NCBI RefSeq assembly: GCF_004785665.1
Contig: NZ_SRPJ01000002.1
Span: forward strand, 62,001 to 126,000
DNA from: Staphylococcus pragensis
Lineage (GTDB): Bacteria; Bacillota; Bacilli; Staphylococcales; Staphylococcaceae
Direction: 5' to 3'
DNA length: 64,000 nt
Part shown: positions 9,437 through 18,900 of the stretch, in pieces
Numbering within the stretch: position 1 is the stretch's first letter
How the letters are laid out: each line of letters opens with the position of its first letter
Program-made: the position numbers and the translations under genes
Notes under the pieces: generated by a model
What the model was told of the DNA's origin: nothing
The model's database searches: none
Seen by the model: the letters and a program-made list of their open reading frames with translations, nothing else

Positions 9437-9472
9437 AAAAAACTCAAGAAGAATGAATATCTCCTTGAGTAA
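9437..9472 (-). terminator. Terminator of the small GNAT gene
   Basis: Read on the minus strand: ACTCAAG, a loop, CTTGAGT, then six T. Confidence 0.8.
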
Positions 9473-9493
9473 ACGAACTTTCGAAATAATGAA

Positions 9494-9775
9494 TTATCCG
9501 AAGTAAACGTCTTGATAATCTTCATTTTTTTCTAATACGTCTTTCGCAAATGGACAAGATGCGATGATTTTTAGGTTGTTTTCACGCGCATGTTGAACCA
9601 CTGCATCTACTAATTTAGTGCCTAAACCTTGACCGCCTAATTCATCAGAAACGCCAGTGTGATCAATATCGATTTCGTTATTATCAACTTGCTTGTAAGT
9701 AATTACTGCTTGAGGATTGTTCTCATCTTCACCAACGTAAAATTTGTTATTACCTTGTTTAATTTCTTCAGCCAT
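9494..9775 (-). CDS. Small YjdJ-type GNAT-like acetyl-CoA-binding protein
   Basis: A 93-aa protein, far shorter than a full GNAT enzyme. It has the acetyl-CoA pyrophosphate loop (LGGQGLGTKLVDAVVQHA, about residues 46-63) and IIASCPFAKDVL, matching the YjdJ/GtnA-like 'GNAT_like' group, in which a Cys in the SCPF strand is conserved. A structure exists for a staphylococcal member as an acetyl-CoA-binding protein of unknown substrate. SD GGAGTG precedes ATG. It lies next to the quinone-stress dioxygenase, but no functional link is proven. Confidence 0.82.
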   Translation of the reverse strand: MAEEIKQGNNKFYVGEDENNPQAVITYKQVDNNEIDIDHTGVSDELGGQGLGTKLVDAVVQHARENNLKIIASCPFAKDVLEKNEDYQDVYFG

Positions 9776-9927
9776 GTTACGTCACTCCTTTAATAATGTC
9801 ATAGTAATATGTATCACTTTTTCAGAAAAATAAAACATTCGATAAATAAATTTTAGAATATAAAGATTATAGAAATTGTTATAAACAGAGATATTGCTTT
9901 TTTTAAACAGAACCGATATAGTTGAGA

Positions 9928-9942
9928 ACGAAATTATTACGT
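9928..9942. promoter_or_regulatory. Zur-like zinc-repressor box
   Basis: ACGAAATTATTACGT is nearly palindromic (7-1-7) and matches the Zur core CGTAAT-N-ATTACG except at one base. It lies immediately before the ribosome site of the zinc lipoprotein gene, where bound Zur would block transcription. Confidence 0.6.
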
Positions 9943-9957
9943 TTTGGAGGGATTGAG

Positions 9958-10917
9958 TTGTTTTTGAAAAGGGCGTCTGTACTGATCCTCGTTATGTGCT
10001 TAAGTATTGCTTTATCAGCGTGTAGCACAACACACAGTACGCATACGAAAGAGAACGTTACAACCAAAAATAAAATCGACATCTATACGACGGTATTCGC
10101 ATTCAAAAGCTTTACGCAACAAATAGGGGGCAAATATGTGAATGTGGATACCATTTATCCTCCAGGCGCGGACACGCATACGTATGAACCAAGTCAGCGC
10201 GATATGATTAATATTGCTAAAAGTGATTTGTTTATCTATTCGAGCGATGATTTAGATCCAGTTGCAGCAAAGATTACGAAGTCAATGAACAATGACGACA
10301 TGAAGTTAGCTGTGGCAGATGGACTTAGTCATAAAGACTTATTAACCGAAGACGATGATCACGATGAACATGAACATCATCATGCTGAAGCGGGACATGA
10401 CCCTCATGTATGGTTAGATCCAGTATTAGATAAAAAATTCGCTAAGAAGATTAAAGATGATTTAGTAAAAAGAGATCCATCTCATAAAGCGTATTATGAA
10501 CATAATTTTCAAAAGTTAAATCAAGACTTAACACAGTTGGATAAATCATTAACTCAAATTACGACCCATCCTAAACGTGATAAAGTAGTGATTTCTCATG
10601 ATTCATTAGGCTATTTGGCACATCGTTACCACTTTGAACAAGAAGGCGTGAGTGGTATGAATAATGAAGATCCAAGTCAAAAAGATATTCTTGCGATGAT
10701 TAAACAAATTGAGCAAACGCACCAACCATATATCTTGTATGAACAAAATATTACGTCAAAAATCACTGATGTCATTCGCGATGAAACAAAAGCTCAACCA
10801 GTAAGTTTCAATAACTTATCCGTCCTAACTAAAACACAAGCCAACGACGACACATTAACCTTCCAATCCATCATGAAGAAAAATATTAAAGCGCTCGATA
10901 AAGCATTAAATCAGTAA
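9958..10917 (+). CDS. Zinc ABC transporter substrate-binding lipoprotein (ZnuA/AdcA type)
   Basis: An extracellular lipoprotein of the cluster A-1 metal-binding family, which delivers Zn(II) to an ABC importer. From TTG 9958 it is 319 aa: a signal peptide with lipobox LSAC (Cys near residue 21), the N-lobe with the PPGADTHTYEPSQRD metal-ligand His, a His/Asp-rich mobile loop (DDDHDEHEHHH) typical of zinc chaperones, then GHDPHVWLDP and the C-lobe with VISHDSLGYLAHRY. GGAGGG lies six bases before TTG 9958; an upstream TTG (9922) would overlap the Zur-like box. It lacks the C-terminal ZinT domain of full AdcA. No permease or ATPase gene is adjacent, so it must use components encoded elsewhere. 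Confidence 0.87.
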   Translation: MFLKRASVLILVMCLSIALSACSTTHSTHTKENVTTKNKIDIYTTVFAFKSFTQQIGGKYVNVDTIYPPGADTHTYEPSQRDMINIAKSDLFIYSSDDLDPVAAKITKSMNNDDMKLAVADGLSHKDLLTEDDDHDEHEHHHAEAGHDPHVWLDPVLDKKFAKKIKDDLVKRDPSHKAYYEHNFQKLNQDLTQLDKSLTQITTHPKRDKVVISHDSLGYLAHRYHFEQEGVSGMNNEDPSQKDILAMIKQIEQTHQPYILYEQNITSKITDVIRDETKAQPVSFNNLSVLTKTQANDDTLTFQSIMKKNIKALDKALNQ

Positions 10918-10930
10918 TGCATCAATAAAT

Positions 10931-10970
10931 AACCCCCTTATCCCAGAACATGGAATAAGGGGGTTGTCTT
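10931..10970. terminator. Bidirectional terminator after zinc lipoprotein
   Basis: AACCCCCTTAT...CCA pairs with TGG-AATAAGGGGGTT. It lies between two convergent genes. Confidence 0.85.
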
Positions 10971-10976
10971 ATATAA

Positions 10977-12404
10977 TTACGACCATCTAATATAACTTAC
11001 TGTTGTATTGTAGTATTCTTCAAAGCCGTGAATACCATCGGCACCGCCTAAACCAGATTCTCTCCAGCCAGCATGATAACCATTTACCACTTCTTCGGCT
11101 TCACAGTTCGCATACACTTCACCGAATTTAAGTCGTTCTGTCGCTTCCATCACTTCTTTTAACTTCTCAGAGAAGATATATGAAGATAAACCGGCATTTG
11201 TATCATTCGCCGCGTCAATCACTTCATCAAAGTCATTATAAGTCGTTACAGCTAGCACAGGTCCAAAGATTTCTTCTTTGAATGCACTATCGTTAGGGTT
11301 TACATTATCAATAATTGTAGGCTCATAGAAGAAACCAGCACGGTCCATTTTATGTCCGCCTAACACAAGATGAGCACCATTTTTAACTGCTTCTTGAACT
11401 TTCTCATCAATGCTATCTAATTGTTTCTGATTAATGATTGCACCGTAATCTGTATTGTTATCAAATGGATCACCCACTTGAAGTTGACTCATGTGGTCTT
11501 TTGCTTTAGCAATAAAGTCATCATGCACATCTTCATGTACGAAGATACGTTCAGGACATGTGCAGACTTGCCCCGCATTATTGATACGCGCTGTTACGAT
11601 ATATTCTACTGCTTTATCTAAATCGGCATGTGGCGTAACTAAGACTGGCGCGTTACCGCCTAACTCAAGATTCACTTTCTTCACAGTATCAGCCACATTC
11701 TTATAAACGGCTTTACCAGCAGCCATACTACCTGTTAGTGAGATTAATTGAATATCTTTATGTGTCGCAAGTTGCGTACCAACCGTTTCACCAGTACCAG
11801 GTATGATTTGAATTAAGCCAGCAGGAATAGTTGACGCACGGAATAATTCCGCTATTTTCAATGTTAATAATGTTGTTTCCTCACTTGGTTTAATAACTAC
11901 AGAACAACCAGTTACCACTGCTGGAATAACCTTACGCATTAAGACCAAAATTGGCGCGTTCCATGGCACAATACCTGCCGTCACACCAATAGGTTTCTTC
12001 GTTAATTGAATCGTTTCATTCGCTACACTATTTTGCAATACTTCACCTTTATTACTCATACTTAAGCTTGTCATATAGTCAATAAATTGTACCGCTTTAT
12101 CAATTTCTCCCTCAGCTTGCGCAAGTGTCTTACCTTGCTCTTCAACATACAACTTCGCTAACTCATTCTTATTTTGCTCTAATAAAGGAATTAATAATTT
12201 TACATGCTCTGCACGTGTAGGCGCAGGCACACGCTCCCATTCACGTTGCGCATGTTTCGATTTCTCAATTGCTTCATTCACTTCTTCTTCCGTCGCAAAC
12301 GTAATTGTATCAATCTTTTCACCCGTTGCAGGATTAATCACATCCATCGTCTCATTTGACTTACTCTCTACAAATTCATTATTAATAAATAGTTGATTGG
12401 TCAC
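10977..12404 (-). CDS. Aldehyde dehydrogenase, lactaldehyde dehydrogenase-like
   Basis: A 475-aa NAD(P)-dependent aldehyde dehydrogenase. The cofactor segment is GIVPWNAPILVLMRKVIPAVVTGCSVVIKPSEET (about residues 140-173), the general base Glu is in NLELGGNAPV and the catalytic Cys in NNAGQVCTCPERIF. The end GIHGFEEYYNTTVSYIRWS resembles the E. coli AldA/glycolaldehyde-lactaldehyde branch more than the 6499-7992 paralogue, with which it shares only moderate identity. It is divergent from a MarR regulator, which probably controls it. The natural aldehyde is unknown. Confidence 0.85.
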   Translation of the reverse strand: MTNQLFINNEFVESKSNETMDVINPATGEKIDTITFATEEEVNEAIEKSKHAQREWERVPAPTRAEHVKLLIPLLEQNKNELAKLYVEEQGKTLAQAEGEIDKAVQFIDYMTSLSMSNKGEVLQNSVANETIQLTKKPIGVTAGIVPWNAPILVLMRKVIPAVVTGCSVVIKPSEETTLLTLKIAELFRASTIPAGLIQIIPGTGETVGTQLATHKDIQLISLTGSMAAGKAVYKNVADTVKKVNLELGGNAPVLVTPHADLDKAVEYIVTARINNAGQVCTCPERIFVHEDVHDDFIAKAKDHMSQLQVGDPFDNNTDYGAIINQKQLDSIDEKVQEAVKNGAHLVLGGHKMDRAGFFYEPTIIDNVNPNDSAFKEEIFGPVLAVTTYNDFDEVIDAANDTNAGLSSYIFSEKLKEVMEATERLKFGEVYANCEAEEVVNGYHAGWRESGLGGADGIHGFEEYYNTTVSYIRWS

Positions 12405-12457
12405 TTAAGACACCTCCAATCATAGTATTCCCCGAAATCTTTTATTTTATTCTTTTG

Positions 12458-12540
12458 AAAAGTGGGATAGAAATCTAATTTGTAATAAAGATGTCGTAGT
12501 TTCGCCTCGACAAAGATGACTCAAATTGAAAAGTCTAAGA
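12458..12540. repeat. Staphylococcal intergenic repeat, second family, copy 1
   Basis: The sequence containing AGAAATCT, TCGTAGTTTC and GATGACTCAAATTGAAAA is recognisably related to 56387-56460 (AGAAATCT, TCGTAGTCTC, GATGACTGGGATTGAAAA). Confidence 0.55.
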
Positions 12541-12554
12541 CAAACGCAATCAAA

Positions 12555-12583
12555 TTGACGATGAACTACAGAAAGTGTATAAT
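12555..12583 (+). promoter_or_regulatory. Sigma-A promoter of the MarR gene
   Basis: TTGACG, 17 bases, TATAAT. The predicted start is about 12590, within about 40 bp of the ATG. A MarR-type autorepressor would be expected to bind the leader just downstream. Confidence 0.7.
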
Positions 12584-12627
12584 TTATCTCCAAATCGAAA
12601 TGAAATTCTGGAATGTGAGGTAAGGAA

Positions 12628-13062
12628 ATGGATCGCACACAAGGATCATTAAAAGCATTTATAGGGCTACATAGGGCATTAGATGCATTAGAGAAAGTAG
12701 TTAAGCAAGATGTTCAAAATTACGGGTTAAATGTTACAGAATTTGCCGTCTTGGAATTACTTTATAATAAAGGCCCACAACCAATTCAACGCATCAGAGA
12801 TAGAGTACTCATCGCTAGTAGCAGTATTTCTTATGTGGTGAGTCAACTTGAGGATAAGGGTTGGATTACGCGAGACAAAGATCCTAACGATCAACGCGTC
12901 TATCATGCAACTTTGACTGATAAAGGACAGCAATTTATGGCGCAGATCTTTCCTCAACATGCTACGACACTGACAAATGCTTTCTCAGAATTAACACAAG
13001 AAGAATTAATTACGCTTCAACATGCATGTAGAAAGTTAAGTCATCAATCAGCCGAAGTATAA
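12628..13062 (+). CDS. MarR-family transcriptional regulator (MhqR-like)
   Basis: A 144-aa winged-helix repressor. The recognition helix region is [28 protein letters not shown] (about residues 50-77), followed by the wing [20 protein letters not shown] with the characteristic D-x-R/D-x-R salt-bridge motif. The N- and C-terminal helices provide the dimer interface. It contains no Cys, so it is not a thiol switch of the QsrR type; a ligand-binding mode as in MhqR is possible. Divergence from the aldehyde dehydrogenase, and proximity to the dioxygenase, suggest an aldehyde- or aromatic-responsive repressor. Confidence 0.85.
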   Translation: MDRTQGSLKAFIGLHRALDALEKVVKQDVQNYGLNVTEFAVLELLYNKGPQPIQRIRDRVLIASSSISYVVSQLEDKGWITRDKDPNDQRVYHATLTDKGQQFMAQIFPQHATTLTNAFSELTQEELITLQHACRKLSHQSAEV

Positions 13063-13072
13063 ACATAATATA

Positions 13073-13115
13073 AAAGGTTCTCATGGATACTTGTAACGTA
13101 TCTGTGAGAACCTTT
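13073..13115. terminator. Bidirectional terminator
   Basis: AAAGGTTCTCA / TGAGAACCTTT with an inner GATAC/GTATC stem lies between convergent genes. Confidence 0.88.
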
Positions 13116-13119
13116 CGTA

Positions 13120-14187
13120 TTATTGATGATTTGAAGATATTAATTGAATAAAGCCTCGATATATAACTGGAATAAGGAGTATGAAACCGAACAAGCCCAT
13201 AATTGGGAAGACTTTTCCGATTAAAGAAATGAAACCGATAAACGTACATATAAACGTGACGACAGCCATAGCGATAATGAGCACGTAATAGCCTTTGGAA
13301 AAGGGTTCCGTAAAACGAGAAGCGAAGGCATACATTAACCCAACGACCGTATTGTAAATTACTAAAATCATAATTATCGACATAATCGTACCTAATAATG
13401 GAGAGATATGACGCGCAAGTAATAGGGTAGGGAGCGCCACAGATTGAATATGCTCAAACTCTGTAATTAAGCCTAAATTAATCATCAATAGTAAAAACGT
13501 AATGAGGAGACCACCTAATAAACCGCCCCAAACTGCCGATTGGCGATGTTTCAAACGGCCGCCCATCACACTTAAGAAACTAAACGCAGCCGCAATTTGT
13601 AAACTTGCATAATTTAAACCATCAAACCACCAACCAAGTGATAACCCGTGATGATGCTGAGCATAATCATTGGCAGCCGTGAAGTTTAAATCGCCCGTTA
13701 TAAAGTAATAAATCGCGATAATCGTCACTACAATGACCAAGAAGGGCGTTACCACACCTAACACAGCAATTAAACGGTCGAAATTTAAAAATAACGTCAC
13801 TAGAATAAGAAGCACTAACAGTAGGGAACTTATCCAGAAAGGTAAACCAAAGCTTTCATGCACAGTCGAAGCGCCTCCAGCCGTCATAATTATCGCTAAT
13901 GAAAATAGAAAAATAGTAAGAATAATATCAAATAAACGTGCCATCCAAGAAGGTAAATAATACCGTATCGATTCAGAATGGTTATGTGATTTTATTCGAT
14001 AACCCGTTTGTAAAACAAAGATGCCACCTAATGTCACGATGATGCCTGTAATAAGAATTGCCAGGATACTATAGCTACCATTACTTGTGAAAAATTGAAA
14101 AACCTCTTGTCCTGTCGCGAAACCAGCACCCACGACTACACCGACAAACGCAAATGCGACCATAATCGCCTCTTTAAAATACTGCAC
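13120..14187 (-). CDS. YkvI-family polytopic membrane protein (APC-superfamily fold)
   Basis: A 355-aa integral membrane protein with about ten hydrophobic segments. It starts MQYFKEAIMVAFAFVGVVVGAGFATGQEVFQFF; the GAGFATGQE unwound-helix motif is typical of YkvI proteins related to amino-acid/solute symporters of the LeuT/APC fold. Later helices include SLQIAAAFSFLSVMGGRLKHR and a C-terminal FIGFISLIGKVFPIMGLFGFILLIPVIYRG. The substrate is not known. It is a single gene facing the MarR gene. Confidence 0.78.
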   Translation of the reverse strand: MQYFKEAIMVAFAFVGVVVGAGFATGQEVFQFFTSNGSYSILAILITGIIVTLGGIFVLQTGYRIKSHNHSESIRYYLPSWMARLFDIILTIFLFSLAIIMTAGGASTVHESFGLPFWISSLLLVLLILVTLFLNFDRLIAVLGVVTPFLVIVVTIIAIYYFITGDLNFTAANDYAQHHHGLSLGWWFDGLNYASLQIAAAFSFLSVMGGRLKHRQSAVWGGLLGGLLITFLLLMINLGLITEFEHIQSVALPTLLLARHISPLLGTIMSIIMILVIYNTVVGLMYAFASRFTEPFSKGYYVLIIAMAVVTFICTFIGFISLIGKVFPIMGLFGFILLIPVIYRGFIQLISSNHQ

Positions 14188-14422
14188 TTCTGAAAAATCC
14201 TTTCAAACTTTAAAAATATTAATAAAAACAATTATTTATTTTAACGAAATTTCACACAAAAATAAATACTAAAGTTTACATGAAGTGTACACTGTCTTTA
14301 CACAAAGGTCATTTAAAGGAACGAAATATAATAGTAATGCAGTCTTAAAGAAAGTTTGATAGTATAACACAGTATTAAGTAAAAAGTAGAAAATGAATTT
14401 TTTAATCGAGGAAGGTGTAGGC

Positions 14423-16207
14423 ATGTCTTTTGATTTACCTGTCATGCTTATCATTGTGCTATTTTTAGCGCTAGGTATCTTTAGCCAATGGTTAGCGACA
14501 CGTATCAAATGGCCCTCAATCGTCGTCATGTCGATTGTAGGACTATTAGTAGGGCCAATACTGGGACTAGCAAACCCTCAACATACGTTGGGGTCGGAAG
14601 TATTTAGTCCTATCGTTTCATTAGCCGTAGCAATTATTTTATTTGAAGGTAGTAGTAACTTAGATTTCCGTGAATTAAAAGGTATTTCCAAAGCGGTTAT
14701 TCGTATTATTACGATTGGCGCTGTCATTTCATGGGTTTTAGGTGCAATTGCCTTAAACAAGATTTTAGATTTCCCACTATCCGTCTCTGTCGTGATGGGT
14801 GGACTATTCTTAATTACTGGACCAACAGTGATTCAGCCATTGCTCAAGCAAGCGAAAGTGCGCAAGAGTGTGGATTCTATCTTACGTTGGGAAAGTATTA
14901 TTTTAGACCCTATTGGTCCAATTTTAGCTTTAACCGCATTTTATGTTTATCAAATCATGGAACAAGGTTTTGGTTTTCAAGTTATTTTCCTATTTATCTT
15001 TAAAATTGTTATCACAGCTGCAATCGGATTTGGCGCATCATTCATATTCAATTGGTTAATCCAACGCGATATGATTCCACAAAACTTAATGCCATCCATT
15101 CAGCTCGTCTTTATCTTATTGGTATTTAGTATATGTGACCAAATCTTACAGGAATCTGGTTTATTAGCCGTAACTATCTTTGGTTTAATGATGGCACGCT
15201 ATAAACGCCATGACTTAATTTTCAAAGAGTCAGATCATTTCGTTGAAAATGCTTCATCAATATTAGTATCAACTGTGTTTATTCTGATTACGTCATCATT
15301 AACCTCATCTGTATTAATAGATGTCTTATCATGGCAATTACTTGTCTTCGCGATAGTGATGATTATCCTTGTACGTCCTGTGTCAGTACTACTATCAACA
15401 ATAGGTACTGAAATCACGAAAAAAGAACGTTTACTTGTTGCGATGATGGCACCGCGAGGCATCGTCGTTCTTACGGTAGCTCAATTCTTTGGTGGGTTAT
15501 TTATGAATGACCATGTCAAAATGGCAAGCTATATTACACCAGTAACATTTGGATTAGTATTTATTACCGTAGTGATTTATGGCTTTAGCTTCACACCAAT
15601 AAGTAAACTACTTGGCTTAGCAAGTACAGAGCCACCAGGCGTGATTATTGTAGGTGAGAGTGAATTCTCTTTCCATCTAGGTAGTAAACTTCGTGAGCAT
15701 GATATTCCAGTAATGGTCTTCAATTTATTTGAGAACACATCGACGAAAGCAGAAGAATATGGCTTTGAAATCTTTAAAGGTAACTTACTTTCAAGTAGTG
15801 ACCGTATCTATGCCGATTTAATTCGTTATAATAAGTGTTTACTCATGACGAAATCATTTATTTTCAACAGTTTAGCCTTTAACGAATTAGTGCCAGAGTT
15901 TGGTTTAAATAATGTCAGTATGATGCCTGTGTCATTTACCGACGAACAAGCCAGAAATAATCTCAATGGCCCATTACGCAACCATATTTTATTTGATGAA
16001 AATCATAGCCCAAGATGGTTCGATAATACCATTACAAATAAAAACATTGTGGAAATTCATGCAGAAGAATATGAACATATTACCGAACATGACATGATTA
16101 TTTATCACATCGATGATGGTAAAGTCGTATCATTTAATAAAAGTAGTAAGCCACTGCCAGAGCAAGACAATGGCACGTATGGTATCTTAAGAGACGTGTA
16201 TGAATAA
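14423..16207 (+). CDS. Cation:proton antiporter (CPA family) with C-terminal TrkA-N-like domain
   Basis: A 594-aa monovalent cation/H+ antiporter. About 12 membrane segments cover residues 5-400, including GLLVGPILGLANP, ILFEGSSNLDFRELKG and GPTVIQPLLKQAK, which place it near the NhaP/CPA1 group. A soluble domain follows with a Rossmann start PPGVIIVGESEFSFHLGSKLREHDIPVMVF (about residues 420-450), resembling a TrkA-N nucleotide-binding module that could gate transport. I chose ATG 14423 because GAGGAAGG lies seven bases upstream. It probably serves pH or Na+/K+ homeostasis. Confidence 0.85.
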   Translation: MSFDLPVMLIIVLFLALGIFSQWLATRIKWPSIVVMSIVGLLVGPILGLANPQHTLGSEVFSPIVSLAVAIILFEGSSNLDFRELKGISKAVIRIITIGAVISWVLGAIALNKILDFPLSVSVVMGGLFLITGPTVIQPLLKQAKVRKSVDSILRWESIILDPIGPILALTAFYVYQIMEQGFGFQVIFLFIFKIVITAAIGFGASFIFNWLIQRDMIPQNLMPSIQLVFILLVFSICDQILQESGLLAVTIFGLMMARYKRHDLIFKESDHFVENASSILVSTVFILITSSLTSSVLIDVLSWQLLVFAIVMIILVRPVSVLLSTIGTEITKKERLLVAMMAPRGIVVLTVAQFFGGLFMNDHVKMASYITPVTFGLVFITVVIYGFSFTPISKLLGLASTEPPGVIIVGESEFSFHLGSKLREHDIPVMVFNLFENTSTKAEEYGFEIFKGNLLSSSDRIYADLIRYNKCLLMTKSFIFNSLAFNELVPEFGLNNVSMMPVSFTDEQARNNLNGPLRNHILFDENHSPRWFDNTITNKNIVEIHAEEYEHITEHDMIIYHIDDGKVVSFNKSSKPLPEQDNGTYGILRDVYE

Positions 16208-16214
16208 GAAATAA

Positions 16215-16344
16215 GTTCTAAGATAGATTGTCATTCACTTAAGTTGCTACGCGTTCCTGTGGGAAAGGCTCAAGCCTGTAGTCTTGAGGCTCTTTCTTTT
16301 CCACTAGGAGTCTTCGCAACTACGTTTCATATCTATCTTAGAAC
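16215..16344. repeat. 130-bp hairpin element, copy 1
   Basis: The terminal arms GTTCTAAGATAGAT and ATCTATCTTAGAAC are perfect inverted repeats. Internal blocks ACTTAAGTTGC...CGCAACTACGTTTC and TCCTG...AGGA also pair. It sits just after the antiporter. A small adjoining hairpin (ACAAGTACACTTGT, 16351-16364) follows. Confidence 0.88.
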
Positions 16345-16496
16345 GCCTTACACAAGTACACTTGTAGTTCATCTTAAAATTTCTTACATATTTATTAATA
16401 TCAAAATTTATACTTAGTAAAGTATTAATAAATATGTGTTATGTATTGAACTGTATATTTGTTTTTTATTGATAATATAAAACCAAAGAAAACAAA

Positions 16497-16533
16497 AAAG
16501 ACTGGCGAAGATATTATTCTTTGCCAGTCTTTT
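16497..16533 (+). terminator. Terminator
   Basis: AAGACTGGC / GCCAGTCTT is followed by a T-run. It is separated from the antiporter stop by hairpin element copy 1. Confidence 0.85.
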
Positions 16534-16612
16534 TAGCTACTGTTCATTAATTTGAATAGGTAAAAGATAAACTATTGTAAATAACCACATAGATATATTG
16601 TAGATTTAAGTG

Positions 16613-16741
16613 ATTCTAAAATGGATAATGAAACGTAGTTGAGTGACGCCTGAGGGAGCAGGATGAGCGTCGAGACCGCGGCTCGACCCAGCCCCCTAGG
16701 CAAGCATCTCAACTTAAGTGAAATGACCATCCATTTTAGAA
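16613..16741. repeat. 129-bp hairpin element, copy 2 (opposite orientation)
   Basis: The arms TTCTAAAATGGAT / ATCCATTTTAGAA are perfectly complementary but differ from copy 1. The core reads ACGTAGTTGAGTGACGCC...GGCTCGACCCAGCCCC...CTCAACTTAAGTGAA. Confidence 0.88.
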
Positions 16742-16765
16742 AAAATGATAATTACAATTGTAAAA

Positions 16766-18730
16766 TTATTTCAAATATCTATCGTGCATTAATAATTTAA
16801 GAATGCGAATTTGTTCTAACATTTCTTTACCTTCGTTTGTGTCTTTAATCTTCTTACGTTGTAATTCTTCATCGACCACACGACGTACGGATAATTCATC
16901 AGCACCATCTGAAAGTACTTTATCTCTCGTGTCAAAATGTTGATGTGCCACCAACTGCATGCCAAATGAATTATAAAGTAACGTATATCCTGCAATACCT
17001 GTTGTCTTCTGATACGCTTTAGAGAAACCACCATCAATCACAATCATCTTGCCATCTGCTTTAATAGGGTTCTCACCATCAATCTCTTTAACTGGCGTAT
17101 GTCCATTAATAATACGGCCCTCATCTGGGTTTAAGCCAAAGTCTTTCAGCATCTTACGAATCATATCCACATCTTCACGTAAATAGTAGTATGGATTTTT
17201 AGGCTCTTTATGAGAGGCTTTATCTTCAATAAAGTAACGTTCGAATGTTGTCATTGCTCTTTTTCCGAAAAGTGAACTATATTTACCTGTCCATAAATAC
17301 CATACTAAATCAGTTGAAAGATCATCAGTAATTTCCTTGTTATCATATGCTAAACGTACATGTTTTTCGAAAACATCAAGTAAGTCGCGACCTTTATGCA
17401 ATTCACCTTCAATTTCAAACGATTCCATTTCTCCATTTTCATCGACAGGAATACAACCGTGAATAAGAAGATTGCCGTTGTAAGGTAGGTAAAGTTTACC
17501 TTTTTGCATTAAGAAAGCCATATGGCGTTTCAATTTCTCAGATTGTTGGAAAGAAAGTAACAATTTGTTGATGACTTCTTCTTCTTCAGGTAATAATTTG
17601 CCTGGGTCTTTTGGATCAACCGTACTAAAACATGTATCTTTTAAAGGATATGTTTTGCCGTAAATTGTAATTTCATTCGTATCATAGTTGACCTTTTCAA
17701 GAACTAAACGATCATCCATTTCAAAGCTTGGGCGACGTTTAATAATTGGCATTTCTAATTTGAATTGAATCATTGCAATCGCTTGGTGAATCTTTGTGAT
17801 TTGACTCTCTTCGAGTTTAGATAAGCCAGCAGGTTTGTCAGGACGTTTCTTCGGTTTAAAGGCAGGGTTGTCGCCATCATAATACTCTTCAGCTAATGTG
17901 AGTAAAGGACGTAAGTTAATACCATAAGCGTCTTCAATAATATCTAAATTATCATATCGTGCACAAATACGGAGTAAGTTGGCAAGACAAGCTTTAGAGC
18001 CTGCATAGGCGCCGACCCATAACACATCATGGTTACCCCATTGAATATCGACTGAATGATAATTGATTAAAGTATCCATAATTTTATCTGGTTGAGGACC
18101 ACGATCGTAAATGTCACCCACAACGTGAAGGTGATTTACAACAAGGCGTTGTACAGTATAAGACAATCCGATGATTAAATCGTCTGATTGTTCGAGTTCA
18201 ATAATGAGGTTAACAAGCGTTTCATAATAAGATTTTTTATTTTTAAATTCGTTGCTTTTATAAAGGAGTTCTTCCACGATATATGTAAATTCTTCAGGTA
18301 ATGCTTTACGTAACTTAGAGCGCGTATATTTTGAAGAACAGTAAGTAATAAGTTCAATCAGACGTTCAATTGTAGTGATATACCAAAGATTTAATTTACC
18401 TTTAGAATCGAAGTTATTTTTCACAAGTTTTAATTTTTCTTCTGGATAATAAACAAGGGCAGCTAGGTCATCAATTTCTCTTTGAGATAATTTATTTGTG
18501 AAGATGTCATTGATTTTAGCGCGCACATTCCCAGAACCATTGCGAAGTACGTGTTGGAAAGATTCATATTCACCATGTAAGTCACTCACAAAGTGTTCTG
18601 TACCTTTAGGTAATTCTAAAATAGATTCTAAATTAATAATTTCGGTAGCAAGTTTTTCTGGGCTATCGAATTGTTGAGACAATAAATCTAAATATTTCTT
18701 TCTTAATTCACTTTCAGTCGTTTGCGTCAT
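16766..18730 (-). CDS. fbp: Fructose-1,6-bisphosphatase class III
   Basis: The gluconeogenic enzyme hydrolysing fructose 1,6-bisphosphate to fructose 6-phosphate. At 654 aa it has the length of class III FBPases, which belong to the metallophosphatase superfamily. Metallophosphatase motifs are visible: [10 protein letters not shown] near residue 48, [16 protein letters not shown] near 205, WGNHDVLW near 230, and in the C-terminal part [10 protein letters not shown] and [11 protein letters not shown]. It is a single gene behind a weak cre-like site, so glucose repression is plausible. Confidence 0.95.
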   Translation of the reverse strand: MTQTTESELRKKYLDLLSQQFDSPEKLATEIINLESILELPKGTEHFVSDLHGEYESFQHVLRNGSGNVRAKINDIFTNKLSQREIDDLAALVYYPEEKLKLVKNNFDSKGKLNLWYITTIERLIELITYCSSKYTRSKLRKALPEEFTYIVEELLYKSNEFKNKKSYYETLVNLIIELEQSDDLIIGLSYTVQRLVVNHLHVVGDIYDRGPQPDKIMDTLINYHSVDIQWGNHDVLWVGAYAGSKACLANLLRICARYDNLDIIEDAYGINLRPLLTLAEEYYDGDNPAFKPKKRPDKPAGLSKLEESQITKIHQAIAMIQFKLEMPIIKRRPSFEMDDRLVLEKVNYDTNEITIYGKTYPLKDTCFSTVDPKDPGKLLPEEEEVINKLLLSFQQSEKLKRHMAFLMQKGKLYLPYNGNLLIHGCIPVDENGEMESFEIEGELHKGRDLLDVFEKHVRLAYDNKEITDDLSTDLVWYLWTGKYSSLFGKRAMTTFERYFIEDKASHKEPKNPYYYLREDVDMIRKMLKDFGLNPDEGRIINGHTPVKEIDGENPIKADGKMIVIDGGFSKAYQKTTGIAGYTLLYNSFGMQLVAHQHFDTRDKVLSDGADELSVRRVVDEELQRKKIKDTNEGKEMLEQIRILKLLMHDRYLK

Positions 18731-18785
18731 TTATTTTTCACTCCTGTGTGGGATTGTCATTTGTTTTTAAAAGGGCAGTAAAATA

Positions 18786-18799
18786 TAAAACCGCTTACA
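18786..18799. promoter_or_regulatory. Weak cre-like site upstream of fbp
   Basis: TAAAACCGCTTACA (TGTAAGCGGTTTTA on the other strand) matches the cre consensus except at two positions. It is in the leader of a gluconeogenic gene, where CcpA control would make sense. Confidence 0.4.
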
Positions 18800-18867
18800 T
18801 AAATTATCTTTAAAAAGTAGCACTTTTTCAATGGTGATGCTTAAATTGTCGAAATTAAAATATGAAA

Positions 18868-18896
18868 AAAACCCTTCATACTAGATGAAGGGTTGA
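18868..18896 (-). terminator. Terminator of the DedA gene
   Basis: AACCCTTCAT / ATGAAGGGTT with an A/T-run on the proper side for the minus-strand gene. Confidence 0.85.
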
Positions 18897-18900
18897 AAAA

